DNA from: Deinococcus sp. KSM4-11
GTDB lineage: Bacteria > Deinococcota > Deinococci > Deinococcales > Deinococcaceae
Reading direction: 5' to 3'
DNA length: 64,000 nt
NCBI RefSeq assembly: GCF_004801415.1
Contig: NZ_SSNX01000006.1
Location: forward strand, 196,038-260,037
A program made the position numbers and the translations under genes. This document shows, piece by piece, positions 40,001 to 47,236 of this stretch. A model generated the notes under the pieces. It searched no databases. It worked only from the letters and a program-made list of their open reading frames with translations, and was not told where the DNA came from. How positions within the stretch are numbered: the first letter of the stretch is position 1; each line of letters opens with the position of its first letter.

Positions 40001-41491
40001 GACCTGGCCCCCTTCCGCAACAACCTGTCGTATTTCGCCGTCGACCTCGACCGCATGTGGGTGGATCGACCGGAACTGATGGGCGAGCTGCTGGACACCG
40101 TGATGGGCCTCTTCGCCCGCCGGGAACTCGCGCCGCTCACCTACCGCGCCTTCCCGTACCTGGAGGCCGAGAGCGCCCTGCGCTTCATGGCGCAGGCCAA
40201 ACACACCGGGAAGGTCGTTCTGAGCCTGGACGCCGAGACCGTGCCGCCCCCGGAGCGCGTGCTGCGTGTCCCCGAGGCCCTGCACCTGCACGCAGACGGC
40301 GTCTACGTCATCACCGGCGGCCTGGGCGGCTTCGGGCTGGCGCTGGCCGCATGGCTGACCGAGCACGGCGCGCGCCGCCTCGTGCTGGTGGGCCGCAGCG
40401 CCGGAACGCCGGCAGCGCAGCAGGCCGTGCAGCACCTCCGGGAGGAGGCCGCGGTGGTGGACGTCGTGCGGGCCGACATCACCCACGCGCCGCAGGTGGC
40501 GGACGTGTTGACCCGTGCTCGCGCGATGGGGCCGCTGCGGGGCATCTTCCACGCGGCGATGGTCATCGACGACGCCCTCATGGAGGTGCTGACCCCGGAG
40601 CGTTACGCCCGCGTGACCGCGCCGAAGGTGCTGGGCGCGTGGAACCTGCACACGCAGACCCTGGGCGACGACCTGGACGTGTTCCTGAACTTCTCCTCGG
40701 TCAGCGCGCAGATCGGCAATCTGGGCCAGGCCAATTACGCCGCCGCGAACGCCGTCCTGGACGCCCTCGCCGACCGCCGCCGGGCGTTGGGCCTGGCCGG
40801 GTTCACGGTGAACTGGGGCGCCGTCGCCGACGCGGGCTACCTGACCGGCGCGGCGGCGGTCGCCGACCGCCTGGAGGCCGTAGGCGTGACGCCCGTGCCG
40901 GTGCGGCAGCTGCTCGCGGCCCTCGGCCGCCTGTGGCCCGCCGTGACCGCCCGCGACACCACCCCGCCCGTGCTGGGCGTGGCCGCGCTGCACTGGCCGC
41001 TCCTGGCGAGGTCGCGCGGAACGGCCCTGCCTCCCCGGCTGGCGCACCTGCAGGGCGCCGACCCCGGCGAGGCGGGCGGCGAGGGAGGGGGCTTCCTGGC
41101 CACGCTGCTGGCCCTGGGGGGCGACGAACGGGAACAGCGGCTCAGCAGCCGCGTGGCCGAGCAGCTCGCGCGCATCCTGGGCACCTCGCCGGGGAAACTG
41201 GATCACGACCAGGCGATCATGAAGATGGGCGTGGATTCCCTGATGGCCGTGGAACTCGGCAGTCAGATCCAGGCGGAGACGGGCGTGAAGGTCTCGCCGA
41301 TGAAATTCGTGGGCGGCATCACCCTGCGCGGCCTGACGGCGCTCGTGCTGGATGGCCTGAACGTGCCCGTCGAGGCGCCCGCGCCGGTGAACCTGCCGCC
41401 CACGGATGGGGTCGAGGTGGACGCCCTGACGGGCGAGCAGGTGGACGCCCTGCTGGCCGAGCTGCTGGGCAGTGAGGCGGCGGAACCGTGA
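34034..41491 (+). CDS. Type I polyketide synthase, one fully reducing module (KS-AT-DH-MT*-ER-KR-ACP)
   Basis: 2485 residues from GTG 34034 (TGAGGAG seven bases upstream; ATG 33992 is an alternative). Order and active sites: KS with DTACSSS Cys198, EAHGTGT and SNLGHLEAASG; AT with GHSLGE Ser661 and VPFHSP, closer to malonyl than methylmalonyl types; DH with DHVVQGLTVFPG His967 and LLDACFQ Asp1138; a roughly 450-residue region resembling a ruined C-methyltransferase plus structural KR half; ER with HAAAGGVGLAA near 1890; KR with GGLGGFG near 2095 and Tyr2235 in GQANYAAAN; ACP with GVDSLMAVEL Ser2402. All domains except the MT remnant look active, so the chain should leave fully saturated. No thioesterase. 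The C-terminus ends in an LTGEQVDALLAELL docking-like helix. The stop overlaps the NRPS start (GTGA). Confidence 0.95.
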   Translation: MTDVRVDGQARASSQQHESSTTAAEPIAIIGIGCRFPGEANGPQAYWDFLNSGQDAVTEVPADRWRVEAYFNPDHRAPGRTYARWGGFIRDIDQFDAAYFGISPREAARMDPQQRLLLEVVDEAFQDAALPPDTLAGSRTGVFMGVSTSDYAGIQTASAARNSIDSFTNLGVGACIAANRISYHYDFHGPSFVVDTACSSSLVAISQACKALWNGECGVAVTGAVNLILRPENTIGFSKAQMLSPQGRCKSFDADASGYVRAEGAGAVILKPLGRAQADGDRIYAVIRAADINQDGRTGGMALPNGEAQAGLLREVYTRAGLDPRRVRYVEAHGTGTTVGDPIEVNAIGQVLRAAHQADDPECLIGSVKSNLGHLEAASGLAGLIKAALSIYHGKLPANLHFSTPNPAIPFEQYGLKVVDTPRPWPTDPDGTQSFLTGINSFGFGGTNAHTVLDRAPADPDRPTSAPDAGARAELVPFSARSADGLHAVARTYLAVLDGQPELSLSSLATALGRWREHHPYRLSVAPRTVPELREHLQAYLDGETRPGMAQGRILPEGTPTVPKVFVFSGMGPQWWAMGRDLLGMAGGPAEPVFRDTITEIDALLAEHTGWSLLAELLKTEDGSRINETFVAQPAIFAVQVGLARLWQSWGIAPDLVIGHSLGEVAAAHVAGILTLLDAVHLIYQRSRLQHTTSGQGRMLAVSMPPERAAALVDQFPDRVSIAAINSPTDVTLAGVTADLETIAARLTAEDTFNQFLQVEVPFHSPVMEQVRREFFEVMQGLVPRPPVIPMVSTTTGRFVEGAELDVRLWWGNLRQSVLFQQGMEQILALGPHAFIEISAHPVLATSMGRCIAASQQVQTRTQSVVVPSLRRREPERVTLLGSVGQLYALGVPLDWDRLHQNRVRKGELILPLYPWQHERHWNEAPRAWRERLGLKRHPLLGEPLDSAQTGWENALDAYSTPDLRDHVVQGLTVFPGAGYVEMMLAAAREVQPEAVDTGGIVLEDVQFAEALLLPPGEGRVVQTLLDARQHVRIVSRAPNAPDPTDDGLDEWTQHARATVRPAAGRHIPRQPLDELCVRCPREYDTAAFYARFHGLGLQYGPHYRGLSEVRLGRGEALGTLRPVLAHEDGLLPPQLLDACFQLLLGALASLPGVSEDRLYLPVQIRELVFMPGTVDFHRVKLHAHATLTQADSLRVSGDLRLMDGAGNVLVQVHGLSCQAIEAGSAGLDTMLYAYTWERQPLDAGHAASAPLPLPDRARLSAARDDLLGRLGADRAEFEEQSARLAERYAHAEPAEPTEEQWRAMWARFPAYGAELQLLHHAGTRQEGELRGALDHLYTDAPTSRVGHTLLHGALRDVLLGGDGTGSVLVLNAERCLAGAHLTSLLNRPGLTITLAGAEADALERAAAQFGSPAPATLLLNPGVPLPNLHFDIIVGQDALEPSALAGLLNPGGVLLLNQPVRRPAWLELVPGVMTEAPFQLADLQGLDEVGTLPDSPTPESALRVVVWGRRRVDAPETGTAGVQIARRPAGGRWLVFADDPDVAAALQAQLGDVQVICPEGQTWPGARPLRPSDRTAATALVTSALAGPSWQGVVFAWGLNPPAEPSLTDVQHAESIGGQSVLALAQALSGLTDAPPLTVVTRGTQAVHVNEAVQPFQAALWGLARVIGVESPQLKPRVIDLDARATPQDAAALLVQELVSGSTEDEVAYRHGERFVHRLRRPSVNALTGSAESGATSAYRLTVPRPGVLGSAAFEQRPRVAPQRGEVEVRIQAAALNFKDVMVALGMLPEEALEGGFTGRAYGMEAAGTVARVGEGVTDFAVGDRVVLCGADALSTYRTVPLGFVVRCPEHLSAEAAATLPIAFLTAYYALHTLGGLNARDRVLIHAAAGGVGLAAIALCQRAGATIYATAGTPEKRELLRALGVQHVFDSRSLAFAEEIRDVTAGRGVTLVLNSLSGEAIGRSLATLAPYGKFIEIGKRDIYQNSPLDLAPFRNNLSYFAVDLDRMWVDRPELMGELLDTVMGLFARRELAPLTYRAFPYLEAESALRFMAQAKHTGKVVLSLDAETVPPPERVLRVPEALHLHADGVYVITGGLGGFGLALAAWLTEHGARRLVLVGRSAGTPAAQQAVQHLREEAAVVDVVRADITHAPQVADVLTRARAMGPLRGIFHAAMVIDDALMEVLTPERYARVTAPKVLGAWNLHTQTLGDDLDVFLNFSSVSAQIGNLGQANYAAANAVLDALADRRRALGLAGFTVNWGAVADAGYLTGAAAVADRLEAVGVTPVPVRQLLAALGRLWPAVTARDTTPPVLGVAALHWPLLARSRGTALPPRLAHLQGADPGEAGGEGGGFLATLLALGGDEREQRLSSRVAEQLARILGTSPGKLDHDQAIMKMGVDSLMAVELGSQIQAETGVKVSPMKFVGGITLRGLTALVLDGLNVPVEAPAPVNLPPTDGVEVDALTGEQVDALLAELLGSEAAEP

Positions 41492-44400
41492 CCACGCCCA
41501 CCGACACCTCAAAGGCCCGGACCGAGGGGCTCAGTCCCGAGCAGAAACGAGCACTGCTGCGCCAACTCCTGAAGGAACGCGCGGGGCCGTCAGTCTCAGC
41601 GCCAGCGCGGGCTGCATCTTCCCTACCTGGCGTCACACCGGATCCGGACGGCGCGCACGCCCCCTTCGCGCTCACGGACGTGCAGCATGCCTACTGGCTG
41701 GGCCGCAGCGACGGCCTCGAACTCGGCGGAGTGGGAGCGCACATCTACAGCGAACTCGACCTGCCGCTCCTCGACCACGGGCGCATGCAGCGGGCCTGGC
41801 AGGCGGTGATCGACCGTCACCCGATGCTGCGAACCGTGGTGCAGCCGGACGGCCTCCAGCGCGTACTGGACAGCGTGCCGCCCTACGCCATTGCTCACGC
41901 CGACCTGAGCGGCCTGGATGAACCCGGTCGGCAGGCGACCCTGCTCGGGATCCGTGAGGCCATGCGGGCGCGGCGCTACGACCCGCAGGTGTGGCCGATG
42001 TTCGACCTGCGGACGTTCACGCTCAGCTCCGGTTCCCCGCTGACGCGGGTGTGCCTGAGTTTCGACATGCTGATCCTGGATCTGCGCAGCTTCCAGCTCG
42101 TGCTGGAGGAATGGTTCGCGCTGTACCAGGACGAACACGCGGCGCTGCCGGACCTGCCCATCACCTTCCGGGATTACCGCCTGGGTGAGGCGGCGCTGGC
42201 CGGAACCCCTCTGGCCGAGGCGTCACGGGCGTACTGGACGGCCCGCATTGCCGACCTGCCACCCGCGCCGGAGTTGCCCCGGCGGCGCGGCCCGGACGTC
42301 CCCACCCCGGAGAGCGCCCAGGGCCGCACCTTCACGCGCCGCGCGGCCCGCCTGTCGCCCACCGACTGGCAGGCCCTGAAAAGCGCTGCCAGCGCGCGCG
42401 GCCTGACGCCAGCGGCCGTGCTGCTGAGCGCCTTCGGGCAGGTGCTCAGCGCGTGGAGCGGCGAGCGGCGCTTCACGCTGACGTTGACCATCTTCAACCG
42501 TCTGCCCCTGCACCCGGCCGTCCCGAGGCTGGTGGGGGATTTCACCGGCATCACCCTGCTGGAATTCGACCTGACGCCCAGCGAGCCCTTCGCGGCCCGC
42601 GCCGCCCGCGTGCAGACGCAGTTGTTTGCCGACCTGGAGCACCGCCACTACAGCGGCGTGCAGGTGCTGCGCGACCTCGCACGGGAGCACGGTGCGCACT
42701 CGGCACTGCATCCGGTGGTGTTCACCAGCCACCTGGCGGGCGCCGGCCGGGACGGCGACACCTTCACCCCAGCCATGCCGGCCGAGATCGTCTACGGCCT
42801 GTCGCAGACGCCCCAGGTGACGCTGGATTACCAGGTGTTTGAACAGGCCGGTGGCCTGAACGTGCAGTGGGACGTCCGCGAAGCCCTGTTCCCGAACGGC
42901 GTGCTGGACGGGATGTTCGACGCGAACATGGCCCTGCTGCGCCGCCTGCTCGCCGGAACGCAGCCCTGGACGGCCACCCAGGAGGCGCTCGCCCCGGCGA
43001 CGCACCTGGCGCGTCGCCGGGCGGTCGAAGCGCCCTGCGGGCATGATCCGCTGACCAGCCCCCTCACCCTGCCCCGCCTGTTCGAGAACCGCGCCCGGAC
43101 GCACCCCGACTCGCCCGCCCTGCTGATGGCGGGGCAGGAACTGACCTACGGCGACCTGGATCGACACTCGGCCGCCTATGCCGCCCTGCTGCAGCGCGAG
43201 GGCGCCGCCCGCGACGGGCGGGGCCGGCCCCGCCCGGTGGCGGTCGTGTGCGAACGCGGATTCGCCGGCGTGGTGGGGGTGCTGGCAGTTCTGCGCGCGG
43301 GTGGGGCGTATCTGCCGATCGACCCGGACCTGCCCACCGCGCGCCTCCAGACGCTGCTGCGGGACAGCGGTGCAAACCACGTACTGACCCAGCCGCACCT
43401 GGCAGCCACCCTCGCGTGGCCCCCTGGTCTGGTCGTTACCGCCATCGGGGACTCCCTGCCACCGGGAACGCTACAGCCGGTGGAAATCGATCCGGGCGAC
43501 CTGGCGTACATTATCTACACCTCCGGCTCGACCGGAACGCCCAAGGGCGTGATGGTCGACCACCGTGGCGCGGTGAACACGGTGCTGGACGTGAATGACC
43601 GGTTCGGCGTGAACGCCGGCGACCGCGTCCTTGGCCTGTCGGCCCTCACCTTCGACCTGTCGGTCTATGACCTGTTCGGCAGCTTCGCGGCGGGGGCCGC
43701 GCTGGTGCTGCCGGATCACGCCGGTCGGCGCGACCCGCAGCACTGGCTCTCGCTGCTGACCACGCTGGGCGTGACCATCTGGAACAGCGTGCCGGCGCTG
43801 CTGGAAATGCTGCTGGAGGTCGCCCCGCTGGCCGAGGTGCAGCGCCTGCGCTTGATCCTGCTGAGTGGCGACTGGATTCCCCTGGGCCTGCCACCCAGGG
43901 TGCGGTCCGGCCTGCCCAACGCGCGCCTGATCAGCATGGGCGGCGCGACCGAGGCGTCCATCTGGTCCGTGCTGTATGAGGTCACGGCCATCGATCCGCA
44001 CTGGAACAGCGTTCCGTACGGGCGGGCCATGCGGCACCAGACCATGCAGGTGTTGACCGACGGCCTGAACGCGGCGCCCGATCACGCTCCTGGCGAGATC
44101 TTCATCGGCGGGGTGGGCCTCGCCCGGGGCTACTGGCGGGATGCCGAGCGCAGCGCCGAGCGCTTCTTCTGCCACCCCCGCACCGGGGAGCGGCTGTACC
44201 GCACGGGCGACCTGGGCCGCACCCTGCCGGACGGCACGATCGAGCTGCTGGGCCGCGTGGACCGGCAGGTGAAGGTACGCGGCCACCGCATCGAACTGGG
44301 CGAGATCGAACACGCCATCCGCGGCGTGCCGGGCGTGCGCGACACGCTGGTCACGCTGCGCCGGCGAGCGGCCGGCAAACCCGCCCTGGCCGCCTACCTG

Positions 44401-45339
44401 ATTCCGGATCAGCCCATTCCATCTCCCCCCACGCCTGACGTGACCGCCGAGCACGCGCTGCTGGCCGAACTGGCCGGCGCCGCCGACGCCCTGCGCCCCT
44501 ACCGCAGCGGGAACGCCGCCCTGGACGATGACGTGGCGCTGCTGACCAGCGTGGAGGCCCGGCAGCACTTCAAACGCGACCGCCCGACGCCCCGGTTCCC
44601 GGCCGGCGCGGCCTCGTATGCGCTGCCCACCCCCTCCGGCCCGCACCTTGAGCGCCTGCACCAGCGCCGCAGTTACCGCCGGTTTGCCCTGAGTCCCATC
44701 CCGGCGGCCGAGTTCCTGACGTGGCTGGGAATCCTGCTCCCCGATCCGCAGAGCGGACGGTATGCCTACGCCTCGGCGGGCGATCTGTACCCCGTGCGCG
44801 CCACCGTGTGGATCCGGCCCGGCCGCGTCCACGACCTTCCCGGCGGCCTGTACGTGCTGGACACACCCGCCCGCCGCCTGAGCGCCCTCCCGGACGCCGC
44901 GCCCGTGCCGCGCGAGGCGTACCACGCCCTGATCAACCGCCCGATGTTCGATGAGGCCGCCTTCGCGCTGTACCTGACGGTGGACGTGCGCGACATGGCC
45001 CCGGTCTACGGCGACCTGACGCGGCATTTCGCCACCCTGGAGGCGGGCCTCATGACCGGCCTGCTGGAACTGGGCGCCGCGGGCACAGACCTCGGGGTGT
45101 GTCAGGTGGGGCAGGTCGACGAGGACGCGGTTCGCCGGGCCCTGGGGCTCGGCCCGGCGCAGCTGCTGCTGCATTCCCTGGTGGGCGGACGGCTGGAGGC
45201 GGACCGCACGAACGCCACCGCCAGTGCCGGCATCGCCGACCTGCGCCCGGAACGCCGCGTGGAGCGCCTGCTGGAACGGGTGGCGACCTTGAGCGACGAG
45301 GAGGCCACCGCCCTGCGGACGCTCGGGGGGGAAGGATGA
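41488..45339 (+). CDS. NRPS with heterocyclization, adenylation (Cys) and oxidase domains; A domain lacks its C-terminal end
   Basis: 1283 residues. A docking-like LSPEQKRALLRQLL opens the protein. Cyclization domain: FALTDVQHAYWLGR and D193xxxxD198xxS201 (DMLILDLRS), replacing the HHxxxDG of ordinary C domains. Adenylation domain: YTSGSTGTPKG near 680, A4 FDLSVYD (Asp723), SGDWIP, MGGATEASIW, A8 VDRQVKVRGHRIELGEIE near 930. Pocket residues read D-L-Y-N-L-S-M-I, one step from the Cys code DLYNLSLI. Then a SagB/McbC-like FMN oxidase (RRSYRRF, SAGDLYPV, EAGLMTGLLELGAAG) at 1040-1260. Together they should make thiazoline and oxidise it to thiazole. The A9-A10 part and PCP are missing here and lie on the next gene. 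Confidence 0.94.
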   Translation: MTTPTDTSKARTEGLSPEQKRALLRQLLKERAGPSVSAPARAASSLPGVTPDPDGAHAPFALTDVQHAYWLGRSDGLELGGVGAHIYSELDLPLLDHGRMQRAWQAVIDRHPMLRTVVQPDGLQRVLDSVPPYAIAHADLSGLDEPGRQATLLGIREAMRARRYDPQVWPMFDLRTFTLSSGSPLTRVCLSFDMLILDLRSFQLVLEEWFALYQDEHAALPDLPITFRDYRLGEAALAGTPLAEASRAYWTARIADLPPAPELPRRRGPDVPTPESAQGRTFTRRAARLSPTDWQALKSAASARGLTPAAVLLSAFGQVLSAWSGERRFTLTLTIFNRLPLHPAVPRLVGDFTGITLLEFDLTPSEPFAARAARVQTQLFADLEHRHYSGVQVLRDLAREHGAHSALHPVVFTSHLAGAGRDGDTFTPAMPAEIVYGLSQTPQVTLDYQVFEQAGGLNVQWDVREALFPNGVLDGMFDANMALLRRLLAGTQPWTATQEALAPATHLARRRAVEAPCGHDPLTSPLTLPRLFENRARTHPDSPALLMAGQELTYGDLDRHSAAYAALLQREGAARDGRGRPRPVAVVCERGFAGVVGVLAVLRAGGAYLPIDPDLPTARLQTLLRDSGANHVLTQPHLAATLAWPPGLVVTAIGDSLPPGTLQPVEIDPGDLAYIIYTSGSTGTPKGVMVDHRGAVNTVLDVNDRFGVNAGDRVLGLSALTFDLSVYDLFGSFAAGAALVLPDHAGRRDPQHWLSLLTTLGVTIWNSVPALLEMLLEVAPLAEVQRLRLILLSGDWIPLGLPPRVRSGLPNARLISMGGATEASIWSVLYEVTAIDPHWNSVPYGRAMRHQTMQVLTDGLNAAPDHAPGEIFIGGVGLARGYWRDAERSAERFFCHPRTGERLYRTGDLGRTLPDGTIELLGRVDRQVKVRGHRIELGEIEHAIRGVPGVRDTLVTLRRRAAGKPALAAYLIPDQPIPSPPTPDVTAEHALLAELAGAADALRPYRSGNAALDDDVALLTSVEARQHFKRDRPTPRFPAGAASYALPTPSGPHLERLHQRRSYRRFALSPIPAAEFLTWLGILLPDPQSGRYAYASAGDLYPVRATVWIRPGRVHDLPGGLYVLDTPARRLSALPDAAPVPREAYHALINRPMFDEAAFALYLTVDVRDMAPVYGDLTRHFATLEAGLMTGLLELGAAGTDLGVCQVGQVDEDAVRRALGLGPAQLLLHSLVGGRLEADRTNATASAGIADLRPERRVERLLERVATLSDEEATALRTLGGEG

Positions 45340-47129
45340 GCCGCGACTACGCCAGCCTCACGCCCGCACAGCGGGCCCTGCTGCACGCCCTGCTGCCCGG
45401 GCAGCACCTCACCGCGCCCGCCACCTGGGCGGAGGGCGACCTGCGCGCCCAGGTTCAGGCGGCCCTGGAACGGCAGCTGCCGGAGTACATGGTGCCCCGG
45501 CAGTACGCCGTACTGAACGCCCTGCCCTACACCCGCAACGGCAAGGTGGATGTCGGGGCGCTGCCCGACCCCACCCAGGGCGTGCAGCGCAGCCCACAAC
45601 TTCCGCGCAGCGACCTGGAACGCCTCGTTCATACGGCCTTCCGAACCGTGCTGAACCGGCAGGAGATCGGCATCCACGATGATTTCTTCATCCTGGGCGG
45701 CGATTCGCTGCTTGCCACAGAACTCGCGGTGGCCCTGGGCAAACGGCTGGAATTCACGCTGCCCATTGCCCTGGCCTTCTCCGCGCCGACCGTGGCGGGT
45801 CTGGCCAGCAGCATCCAGGCCCTGCTGCTGGCCCGCCCGTCGCCGGCCGCTCCGACGGAAGACACGGGCCTCGCAGGCGACCCGCTGGATCTGCTCGGCC
45901 TGGACGACCCCGAGCTGGAACTGGAGCGGCCCACCCGTGCCCTGCAGCCCGACGTGACCCTGGACGCCGACATCCAGCCCGCGCTCCATGCCCGGGCGAC
46001 CCCACCACAGCAGTGGCGTGAGGTGCTGCTCACTGGAGCCACCGGGTACTTCGGCGCGCACCTGCTGGCGGAACTCTTGGCCCGCACCGACTGGACAGTG
46101 CACCTGCTGGTGCGGGCCGACACTCCCGAGGCCGGCCTGGCCCGCGTCCGGGCCGCCCACGATCAGTTCTGTGCGGGCCGGCCCCAGGTCTGGGACGCCG
46201 CCCGGCTGCGCGTCCACACGGGCGACCTCACCGCCGCGCACTTCGGGCTGGACGACCGCACCTACGGGCAGCTGTCGGGCACCCTGGACGCCATTTTCCA
46301 TGCAGGGGCCAGCGTGAACTTCGCCTACGCCTACGCCACCCTGAAACCCACCAACGTGGACGCCCTCCAGGAACTCTTCCGCCTCGCTGTCCGCGGGAAG
46401 CTCAAGGCGGTGCAGTTCGTCAGCAGCATCCACCTCTTCAGCAGTTCACGGCTCCTCGGCCGTCCGGTCCTCCGCGAGCAGGAGGACGTCGCGGCCCTGC
46501 CCGGCGTCACGGGCGGCTATGCCCAGAGCCGCTGGGTGGCCGAGGGCATCACCGCGCTGGCCCGCGGTCGCGGCATTCCCGTGACCGTGTACCGGCCCAG
46601 CATCATCGGGGGCGATACCCGCAATGGCGTCAGCAACGAGAACGACGCGCTGTGCCGCCTGCTTAAGGGGTGCGTACAGCTCGGGTACGTTCCCAGGATC
46701 CGCAGCGCCCTGAATGTCGTGACGGCTGACTATGCCAGCGCCGGACTCGTTCAGCTCGCCCTCCGGCCGCAGGCGGACGGGCGGGTCTACCATCTCGTGA
46801 ACGCCCGGCCGACGGAGGTGCAGTTCCTGCTGGACGGCCTGCGCCGCTTCGGCTACCGCCTCGAAGAAACCGACTTCGGGGACTGGCAGCAGCGGATCCG
46901 GCGTGCTGGATCCGACAACGTCCTGTACACGCTGCTGCCCATCATCGCGCACCTCGGGATCGCCGAGGCCACCGGCCTGCGCCCACCGCACTTCGACGAC
47001 GCGGGCGCCCGCGACGTGCTCACCCCCCAGGCCCTCGTATGCCCCGATCTGGACGACGACCTGCTGAGGGTCTACCTGACCGGCATGGTGCAGAGCGGGT
47101 ATCTCCCACAGCCAGGAGCACGCGCATGA
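45336..47129 (+). CDS. NRPS fragment: A-domain C-terminal subdomain (A9-A10), PCP and reductive release domain
   Basis: 597 residues from ATG 45336, in an ATGA overlap with the previous gene. Residues 1-20 look like a docking helix (LTPAQRALLHALL). Residues 45-80 are the end of an adenylation domain: LPEYMVP (A9) and NGKVD (A10) with the catalytic Lys70. PCP: FFILGGDSLLATEL with Ser124. From about 225 a thioester reductase follows: LLTGATGYFGAHLLAELL (NADPH), IFHAGASVNF, VQFVSSIHLFSSS and GGYAQSRWVAEG, where the usual YxxxK Lys is Arg. It should free the bound thiazole acid as an aldehyde (or alcohol), not as an acid. The adjacent aminotransferase supports the aldehyde. Confidence 0.93.
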   Translation: MSRDYASLTPAQRALLHALLPGQHLTAPATWAEGDLRAQVQAALERQLPEYMVPRQYAVLNALPYTRNGKVDVGALPDPTQGVQRSPQLPRSDLERLVHTAFRTVLNRQEIGIHDDFFILGGDSLLATELAVALGKRLEFTLPIALAFSAPTVAGLASSIQALLLARPSPAAPTEDTGLAGDPLDLLGLDDPELELERPTRALQPDVTLDADIQPALHARATPPQQWREVLLTGATGYFGAHLLAELLARTDWTVHLLVRADTPEAGLARVRAAHDQFCAGRPQVWDAARLRVHTGDLTAAHFGLDDRTYGQLSGTLDAIFHAGASVNFAYAYATLKPTNVDALQELFRLAVRGKLKAVQFVSSIHLFSSSRLLGRPVLREQEDVAALPGVTGGYAQSRWVAEGITALARGRGIPVTVYRPSIIGGDTRNGVSNENDALCRLLKGCVQLGYVPRIRSALNVVTADYASAGLVQLALRPQADGRVYHLVNARPTEVQFLLDGLRRFGYRLEETDFGDWQQRIRRAGSDNVLYTLLPIIAHLGIAEATGLRPPHFDDAGARDVLTPQALVCPDLDDDLLRVYLTGMVQSGYLPQPGARA

Positions 47130-47236
47130 TTGGCAAAGTGTGCCGGCTCGCCACCTGCGGAGCGATCGCCCAACCTGGCTGTCGAGGCCGGACGTGGAAC
47201 GACCTCACGTCGATCCGTGGTGGGAGCATGCCATGA
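47126..47236 (+). CDS. 36-codon micro-ORF bridging the reductase and aminotransferase genes
   Basis: ATG 47126 overlaps the preceding stop as ATGA, has AGGAG eight bases upstream, and its TGA (47234-47236) overlaps the aminotransferase ATG 47233 as ATGA. The peptide (MIGKVCRLATCGAIAQPG, CRGRTWNDLTSIRGGSMP) has three Cys in the first half and a basic centre, and resembles no protein known to me. The double 4-base overlap with a ribosome site is strong evidence for translation, as coupling device or as a real small product; chance is possible at this length. Confidence 0.5.
   Translation: MIGKVCRLATCGAIAQPGCRGRTWNDLTSIRGGSMP

Noticed and set aside
45336..45339. NRPS split read as a simple sequencing frameshift
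   Set aside because: Both ends have docking-like helices, the next gene starts at an ATG in a 4-base overlap, and adjoining genes use the same joint. Kept as real, though re-sequencing would settle it.
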